A DNA stretch of 64,000 nucleotides from DATMQA01 sp035566895 (GCA_035566895.1 DATMQA010000030.1:11649-75648); one strand, 5' to 3'. Shown: positions 7,411 through 15,782, counted from the first letter of the stretch. A program made the numbers and translations. Notes: a model not told the origin generated them from the sequence alone.

Positions 7411-7803
7411 TCACCCATTCAGAACCGCCATCGCCTTGGTCGGATTGGACACCCGCATCACCATCAGGCCTTTCTTGGCGTCGGGCGGGGTCGCGCTGTA
7501 GCAGTACTCGATATTCACCTTGGCATCAGCCAGCTTATGGGCCAGCCGGGCCAGTTCGCCGGGTTTGTTGATGCCATCGACCAGCAGCACATCATCCTCC
7601 ACGACCAGCGTGCCGTGTTCTTCGAAAACATGCACCGCCTTGCGATAATCGCTGACCACCATCCGGATCACGCTGTGATCCACCGTATCGCTGGTGGTCA
7701 CCGCGTAGATATTGATCTTGGCCGCCGCAAGGGCATCGGCCACCCGGGCCAGCATCCCGGGCCGATTATCCAGGAAAATGGCGAGTTGCTTGGTAATTTG
7801 CAT
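7411..7803 (-). CDS. Tandem ACT-domain protein
   Basis: This 130-aa protein is built of two ACT domains (about 4-70 and 72-128), the small-molecule (usually amino acid) binding fold of allosteric regulators. The first opens with ITKQLAIFLDNRPGMLARVA, with the Gly-containing ligand loop, and the second with LLVDGINKPGELARLAHKLA. It has no catalytic domain. Stand-alone tandem ACT proteins usually regulate amino acid metabolism, but no such enzyme is adjacent, so the target is unknown. It is divergent from the small membrane protein at 7923. Confidence 0.88.
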   Translation of the reverse strand: MQITKQLAIFLDNRPGMLARVADALAAAKINIYAVTTSDTVDHSVIRMVVSDYRKAVHVFEEHGTLVVEDDVLLVDGINKPGELARLAHKLADAKVNIEYCYSATPPDAKKGLMVMRVSNPTKAMAVLNG

Positions 7804-7922
7804 AGTTCAATTAGCGATTTGAGGTTGAGGTCATGGATGCTTCCATCGGCCAAATTAGCCGATCCGACGCAAATCGCCAAACGGTTCTTTCTTCCGCTCC
7901 GGCCTCGTGTTAGCTTCCGCTT

Positions 7923-8228
7923 ATGGGTCTGGATGCGACAGTGCGGCGCCGCTGGGTCGGCGCTTTGGCTCTCCTGGCGGCCCTGGTCATGCTGGTGGCG
8001 GGCCAAACCGTCCTCGAAGGCCGACTGACACCGGTGGCGTTCCTGGTTTACTGGCTGGTCTGCGTTATTCTGACCGGCCTGGCGATCTTCGTCGCCTTTG
8101 CCGATGTGCGGGCCTTGGCTTACCGCACCCATCGCGAGCAGCGCGATTTGCTCCAAAACACCCTCAAAGAGATCGAGACCGAAGCGCGGCGCAAAGCCCG
8201 GCAACCCCCGGCCGGCGATGCCAAGTGA
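7923..8228 (+). CDS. Small two-helix membrane protein of unknown function
   Basis: This 101-aa protein has two hydrophobic segments (about 11-30 and 37-60), a short turn between them, then a charged cytoplasmic helix rich in Arg, Glu and Gln (about 66-95) likely to form a coiled coil. I do not recognise a family. It starts at ATG 7923, about 120 nt from the divergent ACT gene, and precedes the SirB1-type gene on the same strand. Confidence 0.65.
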   Translation: MGLDATVRRRWVGALALLAALVMLVAGQTVLEGRLTPVAFLVYWLVCVILTGLAIFVAFADVRALAYRTHREQRDLLQNTLKEIETEARRKARQPPAGDAK

Positions 8229-8414
8229 TTGAGCCCTCGGGTCGGGGAGTGTCGCCCTCTCGCCGCCCCTCCATCATTTCTTCGCTCCATCATCCCGTTC
8301 CCGCCTCATGCGCACTTTGCTGTCGAATATTCAAGAGAAAAATCTCGCGCGCGAAAACTTTCTTCATTGATATCGCCGTCCGCTTTTGTTCTACTGGTAT
8401 CGTCGCGAAGGCGT

Positions 8415-9287
8415 ATGAGTTTAGCCGAGACCATCGCATCACCACCGGCCCTCCCGGAGAGCCAGAAAGCCGCGCTGCTTAAGCTGCTGGGCGACGAAGA
8501 CCCCGCCGTTTTTCACGCCGTCCGCGACAAAATCCTTTCCTATGGCCCCTCGGCCGCCGACTGGCTGCGTCCGCAGACCTTGAGCCGCGAACCCGCCCTG
8601 CGCCGCCGCGCCCAGGAACTCGTCCTGCGCTTTGACGCCCAGGCCGCCGATAACCATTTCCTGGCCTTCTGCCTCAAACACGGCGAGGAATGCGACCTCG
8701 AACAAGGCTCCTGGCTCCTGGCCCAGACCCAATACCCCAACATCAATGTGGACGGTTACCGCGCCGTGCTGGATAGTTTTGCCCGTGATTTGCAGGAGCG
8801 GTTGGACGGCCCCAGCCAACCAAAAAAAATGCTCGAGAGCATCAATCATTACCTTTTCTCCGACCTGGCGTTCAGCGGCAATGAAAAGAATTATTACGAC
8901 CCGGAAAACAGCTATCTCAACCGCGTGCTGGACCGCCGGATGGGCAATCCGATCACCTTGTGCCTGGTCTATATCCTCCTGGCGCGCCGCTTGCGCTTGC
9001 CGGTCGCCGGCATCGGCCTGCCGGGCCATTTTATCTGCCGCTACCAATCCAGCGCTACCGAGGTTTATATCGACGCCTTCAATCGCGGCAAGCTTCTGAC
9101 CAAGGCCGATTGCATCCAGTACCTGCTCCATGGCAACTACAGCGTGCGGGACGATTACCTGGCGCCGGTCAGTCCGCGCCGGATGCTCCTGCGCATCTGC
9201 GCCAACCTCCACCAGATCTACCTGCAACTCGAAAAACAGGAACCTGCCACCCGTCTCCAGCGCTACCTCGTCGCCCTCGCCCGTTAA
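8415..9287 (+). CDS. SirB1/transglutaminase-like family protein
   Basis: This 290-aa protein has the SirB1-type (Transglut_core2) pattern: INHYLFSDLAFSGNEKNYYD followed by NSYLNRVLDRRMGNPITLCL and VAGIGLPGHFICRY. The Cys in ITLCL, the His in PGHF and the Asp in YIDAF match the positions of a papain-like triad. The biochemical role of the family is not established. The ATG at 8415 is preferred because the frame upstream back to 8229 lacks family resemblance. HEAT-like helices precede the core (about 15-110). Its stop runs straight into an inverted repeat array before the MFS gene. Confidence 0.85.
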   Translation: MSLAETIASPPALPESQKAALLKLLGDEDPAVFHAVRDKILSYGPSAADWLRPQTLSREPALRRRAQELVLRFDAQAADNHFLAFCLKHGEECDLEQGSWLLAQTQYPNINVDGYRAVLDSFARDLQERLDGPSQPKKMLESINHYLFSDLAFSGNEKNYYDPENSYLNRVLDRRMGNPITLCLVYILLARRLRLPVAGIGLPGHFICRYQSSATEVYIDAFNRGKLLTKADCIQYLLHGNYSVRDDYLAPVSPRRMLLRICANLHQIYLQLEKQEPATRLQRYLVALAR

Positions 9288-9608
9288 GAGTTAAATCAGG
9301 TAAATGAGTTAAATGAGTTAAATGGGCTGCGCCGGGCGCCCGCGCAAAACCTCCGCCCTCTTTTACCCCAATTAACTCAATTAACCCTTTTAACCCTTTT
9401 AACCGATGTAACCCATGTAACCATGTAACCATGTAACCATGTAACCATGTAACCATGTAACCCATGTAACCATGTAACCCATGTAACCATGTAACCATGT
9501 AACCCATGTAACCATGTAACCCATGTAACCATGTAACCCATGTAACCATGTAACCCATGTAACCATGTAACCCATGCAACCATGCAACCATGCAACCATG
9601 TAACCCAT
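9288..9608. repeat. Inverted arrays between SirB1 and MFS genes, including about 21 ATGTAAC(C) units
   Basis: Left array 9288-9326 has GTTAAATGA-type units directly after the stop codon. Right array 9370-9608 starts with AATTAACTC/TTTTAACCC units and passes into about 21 copies of ATGTAACC(C), then three ATGCAACC. Units are 8 or 9 nt depending on one extra C. The right array reaches into the probable MFS start codon. No unique spacers are present, so it is not a CRISPR array. Confidence 0.92.
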
Positions 9609-11294
9609 GCCCCATCGAACGCTCTCGAAACCGTCACGCCTTACCACTGGCTCGTGTTCATGCTGGCCGCTGGCGGCTGGCTCTTCGATTGCATGGGACA
9701 GCGCATTTTCGTCCTCGCTCGCGAGCCCGCTTTAAAAGAACTCCTCGGCGCCTCCGCTTCGGATGACGCCGTGCGCCGCTGGGGCGGCCTGGCCACCCTG
9801 CTGCTGATGGTCGGTTGGGCCACCGGCGGCATTATCTTCGGCACCCTGAGCGACCGCCATGGCCGCGTCAAAGCCATGATCGGGACCTTGCTGGCCTACA
9901 CCGTTTTCTCCGGTCTGTCGGGGTTTGCGCGCAGCGGCTGGGAGTTTTTGGTTTATCGCTTCCTGTTCGGGCTGGGCGTCGGCGGCATGTTCGGCGCGGC
10001 CACCACCCTCGTCGCCGAGAGCGTCCCGGCGCGATTCCGCACATTCGCTCTCGGCCTGATGCAGGCCCTCTCGGCTGGCGGCAATATGCTCGGCTCTGGT
10101 CTCAGCCTGCGCATCAACCCCGGCCAGGAGAATTACTGGGGCCATTTCAGCGGCTGGCAGGTCCTGTTCTTCATCGGCCTCTGCCCCGCGCTCCTCGCCC
10201 TGCCCATGGCCCTCTTCCTGAAAGAGCCCGAGCCGTGGCGCCGGGCCAAAGCCCTCGCCGCCGCGGGCCCTGCCGGCAAAGCCGTCGGCGCCATTACCGA
10301 CCTCTTCGTCCATCCGCGCTGGCGGCACCACATGATTTCCGGGGTCTGTCTGGGTGTTGCCGGCATGGTCGGTCTGTGGGGCATCGCGTTCTACTCCCCC
10401 GAACTGATCACGACCGCGTTCAAGAATCGCCCCTTGCAAACCGGCGAAGTTCGTCAACCCGCCCGGCTCTGCTTGGCGTTGAAGGACCCGCCCGATCCCG
10501 CCGTCGCCCTGCTCAAAACCAGGTTGGCCCCGGCGGTCACCGGCCAGTTGGACTCACTCTCCGGCGGCGCAAACGTTCCGCCCGCCCTGACCGGCGCCCT
10601 CGTCCAGGACCTCAACCGCCTCATCAATGCGGACAACCTTTATGACGAAGCGGCCTTCAAATCTGTCACGTTGAAACGCGCCACCCGGCACTTGGCCCAA
10701 CGCCTCCAGGCCCACCCCGGCGGAGCGCAGAACTCTGCTCTGCCGGACCCCGACGAGGTTGCCTTCCTGAACCGGCAACTCGTCGAACAACTCTTTCCCG
10801 GCGCCATTTACGAGCTGCAAAAGACCATCGACAAAACCAAGAGCAAAGGCACCCTCCTGCAGGACGTCGGGGCCTTGCTGGGCATGTTCGCTTTCACCTT
10901 TGCCGCGGCGTACTTTAATCGGCGGGCGGCCTTCCTGGGTTCCTTTGTCCTCTGTTTGGGCGTCGTCGCCTATGTCTTCTATTCGCTGAAAACAGAGGCG
11001 GACGCCTATTGGATGCTGCCGCTGGTGGGCTTCGTCACCCTCTCCTCTTTCGCGGGTTACTCGATTTACTTCCCCGAACTATTCCCCACCCGTCTGCGCG
11101 GGACGGGGGTGGGCTTTTGCTATAACACCGTGCGCTACCTGGCCGCCCCATTTCCATTCCTGCTGGCCTGGCTGAGCTCCCTGGGGCTGCCCTTCCGCAC
11201 CGCCGCCGTGGCCATGTGCTCCATCTACCTCCTGGGCATCATCGCCCTCATCTGGGCCCCCGAAACCAAAGGCAAACCCCTCCCGGAGGACTGA
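9582..11294 (+). CDS. Major facilitator superfamily transporter with large periplasmic insert
   Basis: This 570-aa inner-membrane transporter starts near HWLVFMLAAGGWLFDCMGQR (TM1). The MFS motif A appears as GTLSDRHGRVKAM between TM2 and TM3, and FLVYRFLFGLGVGGMFGAAT marks TM4. The second half resumes at about residue 425. Between them, after TM7 (about residue 270), lies a hydrophilic stretch of about 130-150 residues ending in a Lys-rich helix, unusual in a family of about 400-450 aa. The only in-frame ATG before TM1 is 9582, inside the ATGCAACC part of the repeat array. The next ATG (9660) would cut TM1. The substrate is unknown. Confidence 0.85.
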   Translation: MQPCNHVTHAPSNALETVTPYHWLVFMLAAGGWLFDCMGQRIFVLAREPALKELLGASASDDAVRRWGGLATLLLMVGWATGGIIFGTLSDRHGRVKAMIGTLLAYTVFSGLSGFARSGWEFLVYRFLFGLGVGGMFGAATTLVAESVPARFRTFALGLMQALSAGGNMLGSGLSLRINPGQENYWGHFSGWQVLFFIGLCPALLALPMALFLKEPEPWRRAKALAAAGPAGKAVGAITDLFVHPRWRHHMISGVCLGVAGMVGLWGIAFYSPELITTAFKNRPLQTGEVRQPARLCLALKDPPDPAVALLKTRLAPAVTGQLDSLSGGANVPPALTGALVQDLNRLINADNLYDEAAFKSVTLKRATRHLAQRLQAHPGGAQNSALPDPDEVAFLNRQLVEQLFPGAIYELQKTIDKTKSKGTLLQDVGALLGMFAFTFAAAYFNRRAAFLGSFVLCLGVVAYVFYSLKTEADAYWMLPLVGFVTLSSFAGYSIYFPELFPTRLRGTGVGFCYNTVRYLAAPFPFLLAWLSSLGLPFRTAAVAMCSIYLLGIIALIWAPETKGKPLPED

Positions 11295-11320
11295 CACCCT
11301 CCTCCTCCTTCTCGGGTTTC

Positions 11321-11492
11321 CCCCATGTAAACCATTTAACCCATTTTACCCATGTAACCCTGTAACCCATGTAACCCTGTAACCCTGTAACCCTGTAACC
11401 CTGTAACCCATGTGACCCATGTAACCATGTAACCCTGTAACCCTGTAACCCATGTAACCCATGTAACCATGTAACCATGTAACTTTTTAACT
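11321..11492 (+). repeat. (A/C)TGTAACC array downstream of the MFS gene
   Basis: About 16 units of ATGTAACC and CTGTAACC, flanked by TTTAACCCA and TTTTTAACTC words, fill the region after the MFS stop. No inverted partner is present here. The 3' edge is followed by a T-rich phrase (11511-11550) also found at 49375-49420. Confidence 0.85.
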
Positions 11493-11510
11493 CTCCGGTT
11501 GCGTCCCCGC

Positions 11511-11550
11511 CTGCTCTTTGAGTTCTTTGTGTTCTTTCGTGGCTAAATTC
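11511..11550 (+). repeat. TTCTTTGTGTTCTTTCGTGG phrase repeat
   Basis: This T-rich phrase (CTCTTTGAGTTCTTTGTGTT, then CTTTCGTGGCTAAATTCC) recurs with a few changes at 49375-49420. Both copies lie on + in the leader of a plus-strand gene, 80 and 278 nt from the next start codon. Confidence 0.65.
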
Positions 11551-11629
11551 CTTTCGCCCGTTGGTTTTTGGCTTCTCATCGGTCCCCTTTCCACACAAAA
11601 TCACCGCGCGCAAACATCAATGACTTTAA

Positions 11630-12913
11630 ATGAGCTTCGATTTTCCCGATAGACTCGCCCATCTGATATTCGAGCATTGGGGGGACCAGCCGGTTGCCTC
11701 CGGCGGTCTCCTCACCCGATGTCCGCCGTTGCGCGTGCTTGTCACCCTTCTCAATACCTGCTTCTTCGCCAGCCTGAAACGCGAGGAAGAGCGAACCACC
11801 CAATTCGATTTGGCCTTGTGCGGCCCCCCCGACTTGCCCGAGGCCTCCTTCCGCTACAGCAAGTTTACCCGGACCTTCAACCTCGTCGCCTTCGACGATT
11901 CCCGCCCGCTCTCCGTCAACGAGCTGGTTCGCCTGGCCCCCGCCTGTGACCCGGAAAAAACCATCATCCTGGTCCGCTACGACCCCAAAACCGGGAGCCT
12001 CACCCTCCGCGGCGTCGTCGATGTCGGGCGCCGTCCCTCGCTGGCGGCCGCCCAATTGTCCGAATTGCGAATCCGCGTCTCCGGCCCGGGTGAAATGAAG
12101 ATCCGGTTGCATACCGTTGCCCTCTGCACTTACGAGGATGGCATGATCTCCTTCCCCGAGCGTTGCCAGATCAACACCGGGCGCGTTTATGATTTCTTCG
12201 AAGCCACCAGCCTGGACTTATGTCGCGAAGTAAAATTGGCGGCCGGAAAACTGCTCGACGTTCAGCCCGTTGAAGGGCCCGATTACCGCGCCATGCGCTA
12301 CCTCTTTGGCCTCCAGGAAATCATCGACCGAATGCAACGCCTCAAACACGGCGGCTGTATCTTGATTGTCCCGGAGGTAACCTGGCAGCAAAACCTGGCC
12401 GGCACCACCATCAAATATCGGTGCCGCGATCAATCCGTCTGGGATTGCTTATGCGGCAAATGGATTCTGCACGACCAATTCTTCGCCGCCCTGGACACCG
12501 CCCGCGCCGGCGGTCGCAACGCCGAACAAGTCGAGAGCCTGCAAACCCAAAGAGAGGACGTCGAAAACGGGCTCCGCGATTCCCTGGATGCCCTCATCCG
12601 GTTCACCGCCGTCGATGGCGCCGTGCTCATGACCCGCAGATTCGAGCTGCTGGGTTTCGGCACCGTCATGCAGCTTCCCCAGAAAACTGAGTACCGGGTC
12701 CGGCGCTGCGCCGACCGCCAGGGCGGCCAGAGCGAGGATATTGTCCTGGAGACTTACGGCACCCGGCACCGCTCCGCCTTCGAATTCTGCTACCGCTGCG
12801 CCCCTTCCGTCGCCCTCATTTCCTCCCAGGATGGCGGCGTCAAGACCGTCACCCGCGTCGGCGACGATGTATGGTTCTGGGAAAATACGATCATTGACTC
12901 CATCGAATTGTAA
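11630..12913 (+). CDS. DisA-N-like diadenylate cyclase / DACNV-type sensor protein
   Basis: The C-terminal third of this 427-aa protein (about 320-420) resembles the diadenylate cyclase (DisA_N) fold: DGA at 329-331, GTRHR at 377-381, and VALISSQDGGVKTVTRVGDD, like the SEE-G-V strand of cyclases. DGA and RHR are the catalytic motifs of c-di-AMP synthases. The N-terminal 300 residues are soluble and match nothing I can name. The domain layout resembles the family described as probable sensor domain DACNV, predicted to bind nucleotides. Whether this one synthesises or only senses c-di-AMP cannot be told. It has no membrane segment and lies in a single-gene unit. Confidence 0.75.
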   Translation: MSFDFPDRLAHLIFEHWGDQPVASGGLLTRCPPLRVLVTLLNTCFFASLKREEERTTQFDLALCGPPDLPEASFRYSKFTRTFNLVAFDDSRPLSVNELVRLAPACDPEKTIILVRYDPKTGSLTLRGVVDVGRRPSLAAAQLSELRIRVSGPGEMKIRLHTVALCTYEDGMISFPERCQINTGRVYDFFEATSLDLCREVKLAAGKLLDVQPVEGPDYRAMRYLFGLQEIIDRMQRLKHGGCILIVPEVTWQQNLAGTTIKYRCRDQSVWDCLCGKWILHDQFFAALDTARAGGRNAEQVESLQTQREDVENGLRDSLDALIRFTAVDGAVLMTRRFELLGFGTVMQLPQKTEYRVRRCADRQGGQSEDIVLETYGTRHRSAFEFCYRCAPSVALISSQDGGVKTVTRVGDDVWFWENTIIDSIEL

Positions 12914-12933
12914 CCCCTTCCCTCAGCGGAGCG

Positions 12934-12982
12934 GTATTTGGCGTTTGGTATTTGGTCTTTGGTGTTTTGGTCTTTGGTATTT
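12934..12982. repeat. TTTGGTATTTGGTCTTTGG heptamer array
   Basis: About six TTTGG(T/C)(A/G/T)-type heptamers follow the stop of the DisA-like gene. This is the G-rich (stop-proximal) orientation of the array type. The following gene is on the opposite strand and no inverted copy was found. Confidence 0.7.
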
Positions 12983-13065
12983 CTACGTGGGTTTAATCGT
13001 TCCCTTCCCTCCGTTAACTCCGTTTCCTCCTGTTACCTTCCGGCCGCCCATGATTCTGTCCCGCC

Positions 13066-13371
13066 ATGATTCTGTCTCGTGGTCCCCGCCCAACCCACGG
13101 CGCCTGCTCCACCAACGACCATTACCTGCGGCAGGTCCGGGTGAGTTACAACAATGGCGTGACGGTCTGCATCAACCGCCATCCGACGCGGTCATGGCCA
13201 GTGCAGTTGGGACAACCCGGCGGGTATTTTAATTTCAACGCCGTGATGAACGGCACGAACGTCCAGTGGGTGGGCCAGACCAATCTGACTTCTTATCTCC
13301 TGCCGCCCACCAACGGTTGGGTCGCCTTCGCGCCCGCCCCACCCAAAATTTCCTCCATCACACTCGCATTC
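13066..13371 (+). pseudogene. Probable 3' remnant of a secreted-enzyme gene
   Basis: The frame from about 13120 to 13345 encodes a peptide with natural composition (VRVSYNNGVTVCINRHPTRS, then YFNFNAVMNGTNVQWVG and LPPTNGWVAF). Its style matches the C-terminal end of large glycan-active proteins of this phylum. No start or catalytic part precedes it: upstream is a heptamer array. Downstream the frame becomes antisense to the next gene. I infer a decayed fragment and cannot name the parent family. Confidence 0.45.
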
Positions 13372-15228
13372 TCATTGCACGCAAGCGGCTCGATAAAACC
13401 GCGCTTTATCGCTTATGGCATCAGGCGTAAAAGTAAGCGTGGCGTCATTGGCCGTGACATTGGTCCAGGTGCTCCAATTGGAAAAGTCCGGACTCTGTTG
13501 AACGATATAGCTACGCCCTCGTTCGCCCTCGACGACAATCTGCGGTTGACCTCCACTGAAGGAGCCCAGCAGGCGCGGAGTCAGCCAGAGGCTCGGCGCC
13601 GGGTAGCCCGCCAGGAGTTGCTCGAACGTTTCCAGGTTGCTGTAGTCGTTCTGCCCGGTCGTGTACATGACACCGCAAATGCCGGGGTAAGGACGCGCCG
13701 CGTTGAGCCAGTTAGTAACGAGCGTGGGCGCCGCATCGTAGTAGCCGGCGATGAGCTGGCGATTGCCCAGCCCGGCGAAGAACTGAAGCGAGGCCGCCCG
13801 CTGGTCGTAGTACCACGGCACGACGATAATATCGCTGTCGAGTCCCTGCCACGAGTTGGTGAAATTGCCGCGGGCCAAATAATAATTTCCATGGGCGTTA
13901 TGGTTCGGGTCGAACATGTCGGTCCAGACGTAGATACGGCCGCCGGGGTTGACCTGGCGGAGAATGCTGGCGCAGGTGCGGACATTGTCGGCCAGCAACG
14001 CACCGGCATCCAGCCCGCGCGCCTGGCAGGCCGCGCACCAGTTGAACACGCGAATCTCGTCGTGCGACATAAAATATCCGCGCGTGCCCCAGGCCGCCTG
14101 CATGCGCTGGGCCTGGTCGCGCAGCAGGTTGACCGTGGCGGGTTCGGAAACGCAAATGTTCGCCTGGTCGTCATACACGGTCACCGCGTGAGTCCACGAA
14201 ACGCGCAAACGCGTGCCGTTGGTCAGTCCCGGCGAAAGAATCTGCAGTTGCGGCGGCGTGTGGTAGATGTCGTAAGAACCTGCCCACGGAACGCTTCCCA
14301 TGAGCGGGTCGGTCAGGGTGGCGAAATCCGAGCCTTCGACCAGGGGCGTTCCGCTTTCGGTCTGTACGGTCAGCGGTGCGCCGGGCCGGCGAATGAGGTT
14401 CAAAAACGCGACCTCCTCGATGACCGCATTGTCCCACCAGAGCGAGCCCGTCGTGCCGCCCCAAACGCCGAAATAAACGTTTACAGTCGTGTTCGTAAGC
14501 GAGTTGAAAACCGCGTGGTGGGTGGTCCACCCTTGCGTCGGTTGCACGCGGAGGCCATTGTAATTGAGGGCCAGTCCGCCGCCGAGTACCAGCACTTGCG
14601 GCGCGACGACGAAGTTAGTCGCCTTTACTTGCACGGAAATGTGGTATTGGCGAAAAGGCTGGACGGTAAGCTGCTGCACGATCCGCGCGTTGGCCCCATT
14701 CGGGTCGGTGACTCTGGCGGTCCCATTGTCCTGCACGACCGTGCTGTCTTTCCAGCTCCAGAGCGCCAGATTGGAGAAATCGCCCCCGGGAAACGCGACT
14801 GGCGGGTCCGGCTGAATCAGCGCCACGTCGTTCGATACCACCAGCAGCGCGTTGGTGACGGGCATGCCTTCGATAAGGTTGGGGTCGTTGAACAGCAGGT
14901 CATTGGAATAACCGACCGGAAAAAGCTCCGGAACGACTTCGAGGTTCAGATTGGTTGCGGCTTGTTTAATCAGGTTGAGGTTGTTGAAGTAACGGGCGTC
15001 CATCGTGGCCAGGCGGCTGAACTTCGAATCGCTGACCAGCATATGGGTGTAACCCGCTTGCGCGGCGCGTTGCATGAGCGCGAGAACATTGGTGACGTTC
15101 TGATCGACCCAAAGGTTTTGGGAGACGTAAAACCAGCGTTCAAGAGCCTGGCTGCGCACCGCGCCGGAAAGAACCAGGAGCACCAGCAGCAACGGAATCG
15201 GCCGGTGGCGGCAGCGCAGAAGCGTCAT
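13372..15228 (-). CDS. Secreted glycoside-hydrolase-like protein with C-terminal FYR module
   Basis: This 618-aa exported protein has a signal peptide (hydrophobic stretch about 12-27). Residues 30-140 and 330-540 look like a (beta/alpha)-barrel split by a carbohydrate-binding-like beta-sandwich (about 145-280, FSNLALWSWKDSTVVQDNGT and later VYFGVWGGTTGSLWWDNAVI). YFMSHDEIRVFNWCAACQAR and GGRIYVWTDMFDPNHN resemble GH20/hexosaminidase-like active-site strands, with D-E as candidate acidic residues. The substrate is unknown. The last 65 residues, with SYIVQQSPDFSNWSTWTNVT and KARFYRAACVQ, are the module shared with seven other products in this window. Confidence 0.75.
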   Translation of the reverse strand: MTLLRCRHRPIPLLLVLLVLSGAVRSQALERWFYVSQNLWVDQNVTNVLALMQRAAQAGYTHMLVSDSKFSRLATMDARYFNNLNLIKQAATNLNLEVVPELFPVGYSNDLLFNDPNLIEGMPVTNALLVVSNDVALIQPDPPVAFPGGDFSNLALWSWKDSTVVQDNGTARVTDPNGANARIVQQLTVQPFRQYHISVQVKATNFVVAPQVLVLGGGLALNYNGLRVQPTQGWTTHHAVFNSLTNTTVNVYFGVWGGTTGSLWWDNAVIEEVAFLNLIRRPGAPLTVQTESGTPLVEGSDFATLTDPLMGSVPWAGSYDIYHTPPQLQILSPGLTNGTRLRVSWTHAVTVYDDQANICVSEPATVNLLRDQAQRMQAAWGTRGYFMSHDEIRVFNWCAACQARGLDAGALLADNVRTCASILRQVNPGGRIYVWTDMFDPNHNAHGNYYLARGNFTNSWQGLDSDIIVVPWYYDQRAASLQFFAGLGNRQLIAGYYDAAPTLVTNWLNAARPYPGICGVMYTTGQNDYSNLETFEQLLAGYPAPSLWLTPRLLGSFSGGQPQIVVEGERGRSYIVQQSPDFSNWSTWTNVTANDATLTFTPDAISDKARFYRAACVQ

Positions 15229-15304
15229 GAAACAATTATGGCATACGGCGAACCCTCACGCAGCCAAAAAAGGACTGCGGAGGTGGCTGATGTGCGGGCG
15301 GTTG

Positions 15305-15345
15305 CGGCGGCTACGATGGAAGTGATTTTGCAAACGCGCTCTTAG
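15305..15345. repeat. Second copy of the 40-bp dispersed leader segment
   Basis: GGCGGCTACGATGGAAGTGA followed by TTTTGCAAACGCGCTCTTAG matches 7311-7350 at roughly 33 of 40 positions. It lies 77-117 nt upstream of the minus-strand gene starting at 15228, as the first copy does for the GH13 gene. Only the right half of the 7240-7350 element is clearly preserved here. Confidence 0.7.
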
Positions 15346-15375
15346 TCGTTGGGAAGTCCAATTTGCACCGTGCTC

Positions 15376-15558
15376 TCAATCGAAATCCGAGCAACTGAGG
15401 AAATAATGGCAGCGCGGACACCGCAGCTTGCACTTCTCGTTGTGGAGTTCATGGCCGCATCGCGGGCACCAGCGCCAGTATTCGCCCTCGGTGCTGGGAC
15501 AAGCCGGCTCTTTATCGGGAGCAGATCCCGAGCTCTGTTGTGTTTCTTCAGCACTCAT
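15376..15558 (-). CDS. Small zinc-ribbon protein
   Basis: This 60-aa protein has a disordered N-terminal half rich in Ser, Glu and Pro and a C-terminal zinc ribbon: CPRCGHELHNEKCKLRCPRC, ending YFLSCSDFD. Two CPxC knuckles (about residues 31-34 and 47-50) plus two extra cysteines are visible. Small proteins with this C-terminal pattern recur in related phyla, but their function is not known to me. Nucleic-acid or protein binding is likely from the fold. It is a single gene between two unrelated genes. Confidence 0.7.
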   Translation of the reverse strand: MSAEETQQSSGSAPDKEPACPSTEGEYWRWCPRCGHELHNEKCKLRCPRCHYFLSCSDFD

Positions 15559-15782
15559 TAAACAGATCTTGGCAATAACCTATCATTTTAGAAAGGGGCA
15601 AGCGAAAAGCCTGAAATGTGGACGCTGGATTACTGCGGCACGGCGCTCCTGGAAACGAAAGGCGTCAGTGAATGATAATGTTCTTTCGGCCGCAGTATAG
15701 GGCCCATCGCTCATAACGTCCCGAAGTGTCAAAGTGTTGGACCGACCCAGAATCTGTCTGCAGGCTTCAATGTAGTGCGAAG

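Noticed and set aside
9409..9608. CRISPR array
   Set aside because: Units are 8-9 bp with no unique spacers, and no cas genes are present.
9377..9647. Three minus-strand frames of MVTWLHGYM-type repeats
   Set aside because: They are direct translations of the ATGTAACC array in three frames and have no protein-like sequence outside it.
13372..15345. 759-residue plus-strand frame running antisense to the hydrolase-like gene
   Set aside because: The minus-strand product has a signal peptide, natural composition and the shared C-terminal module. The plus frame is Arg/Val-rich without domains. Only its first 90 codons look protein-like and are listed as a remnant.
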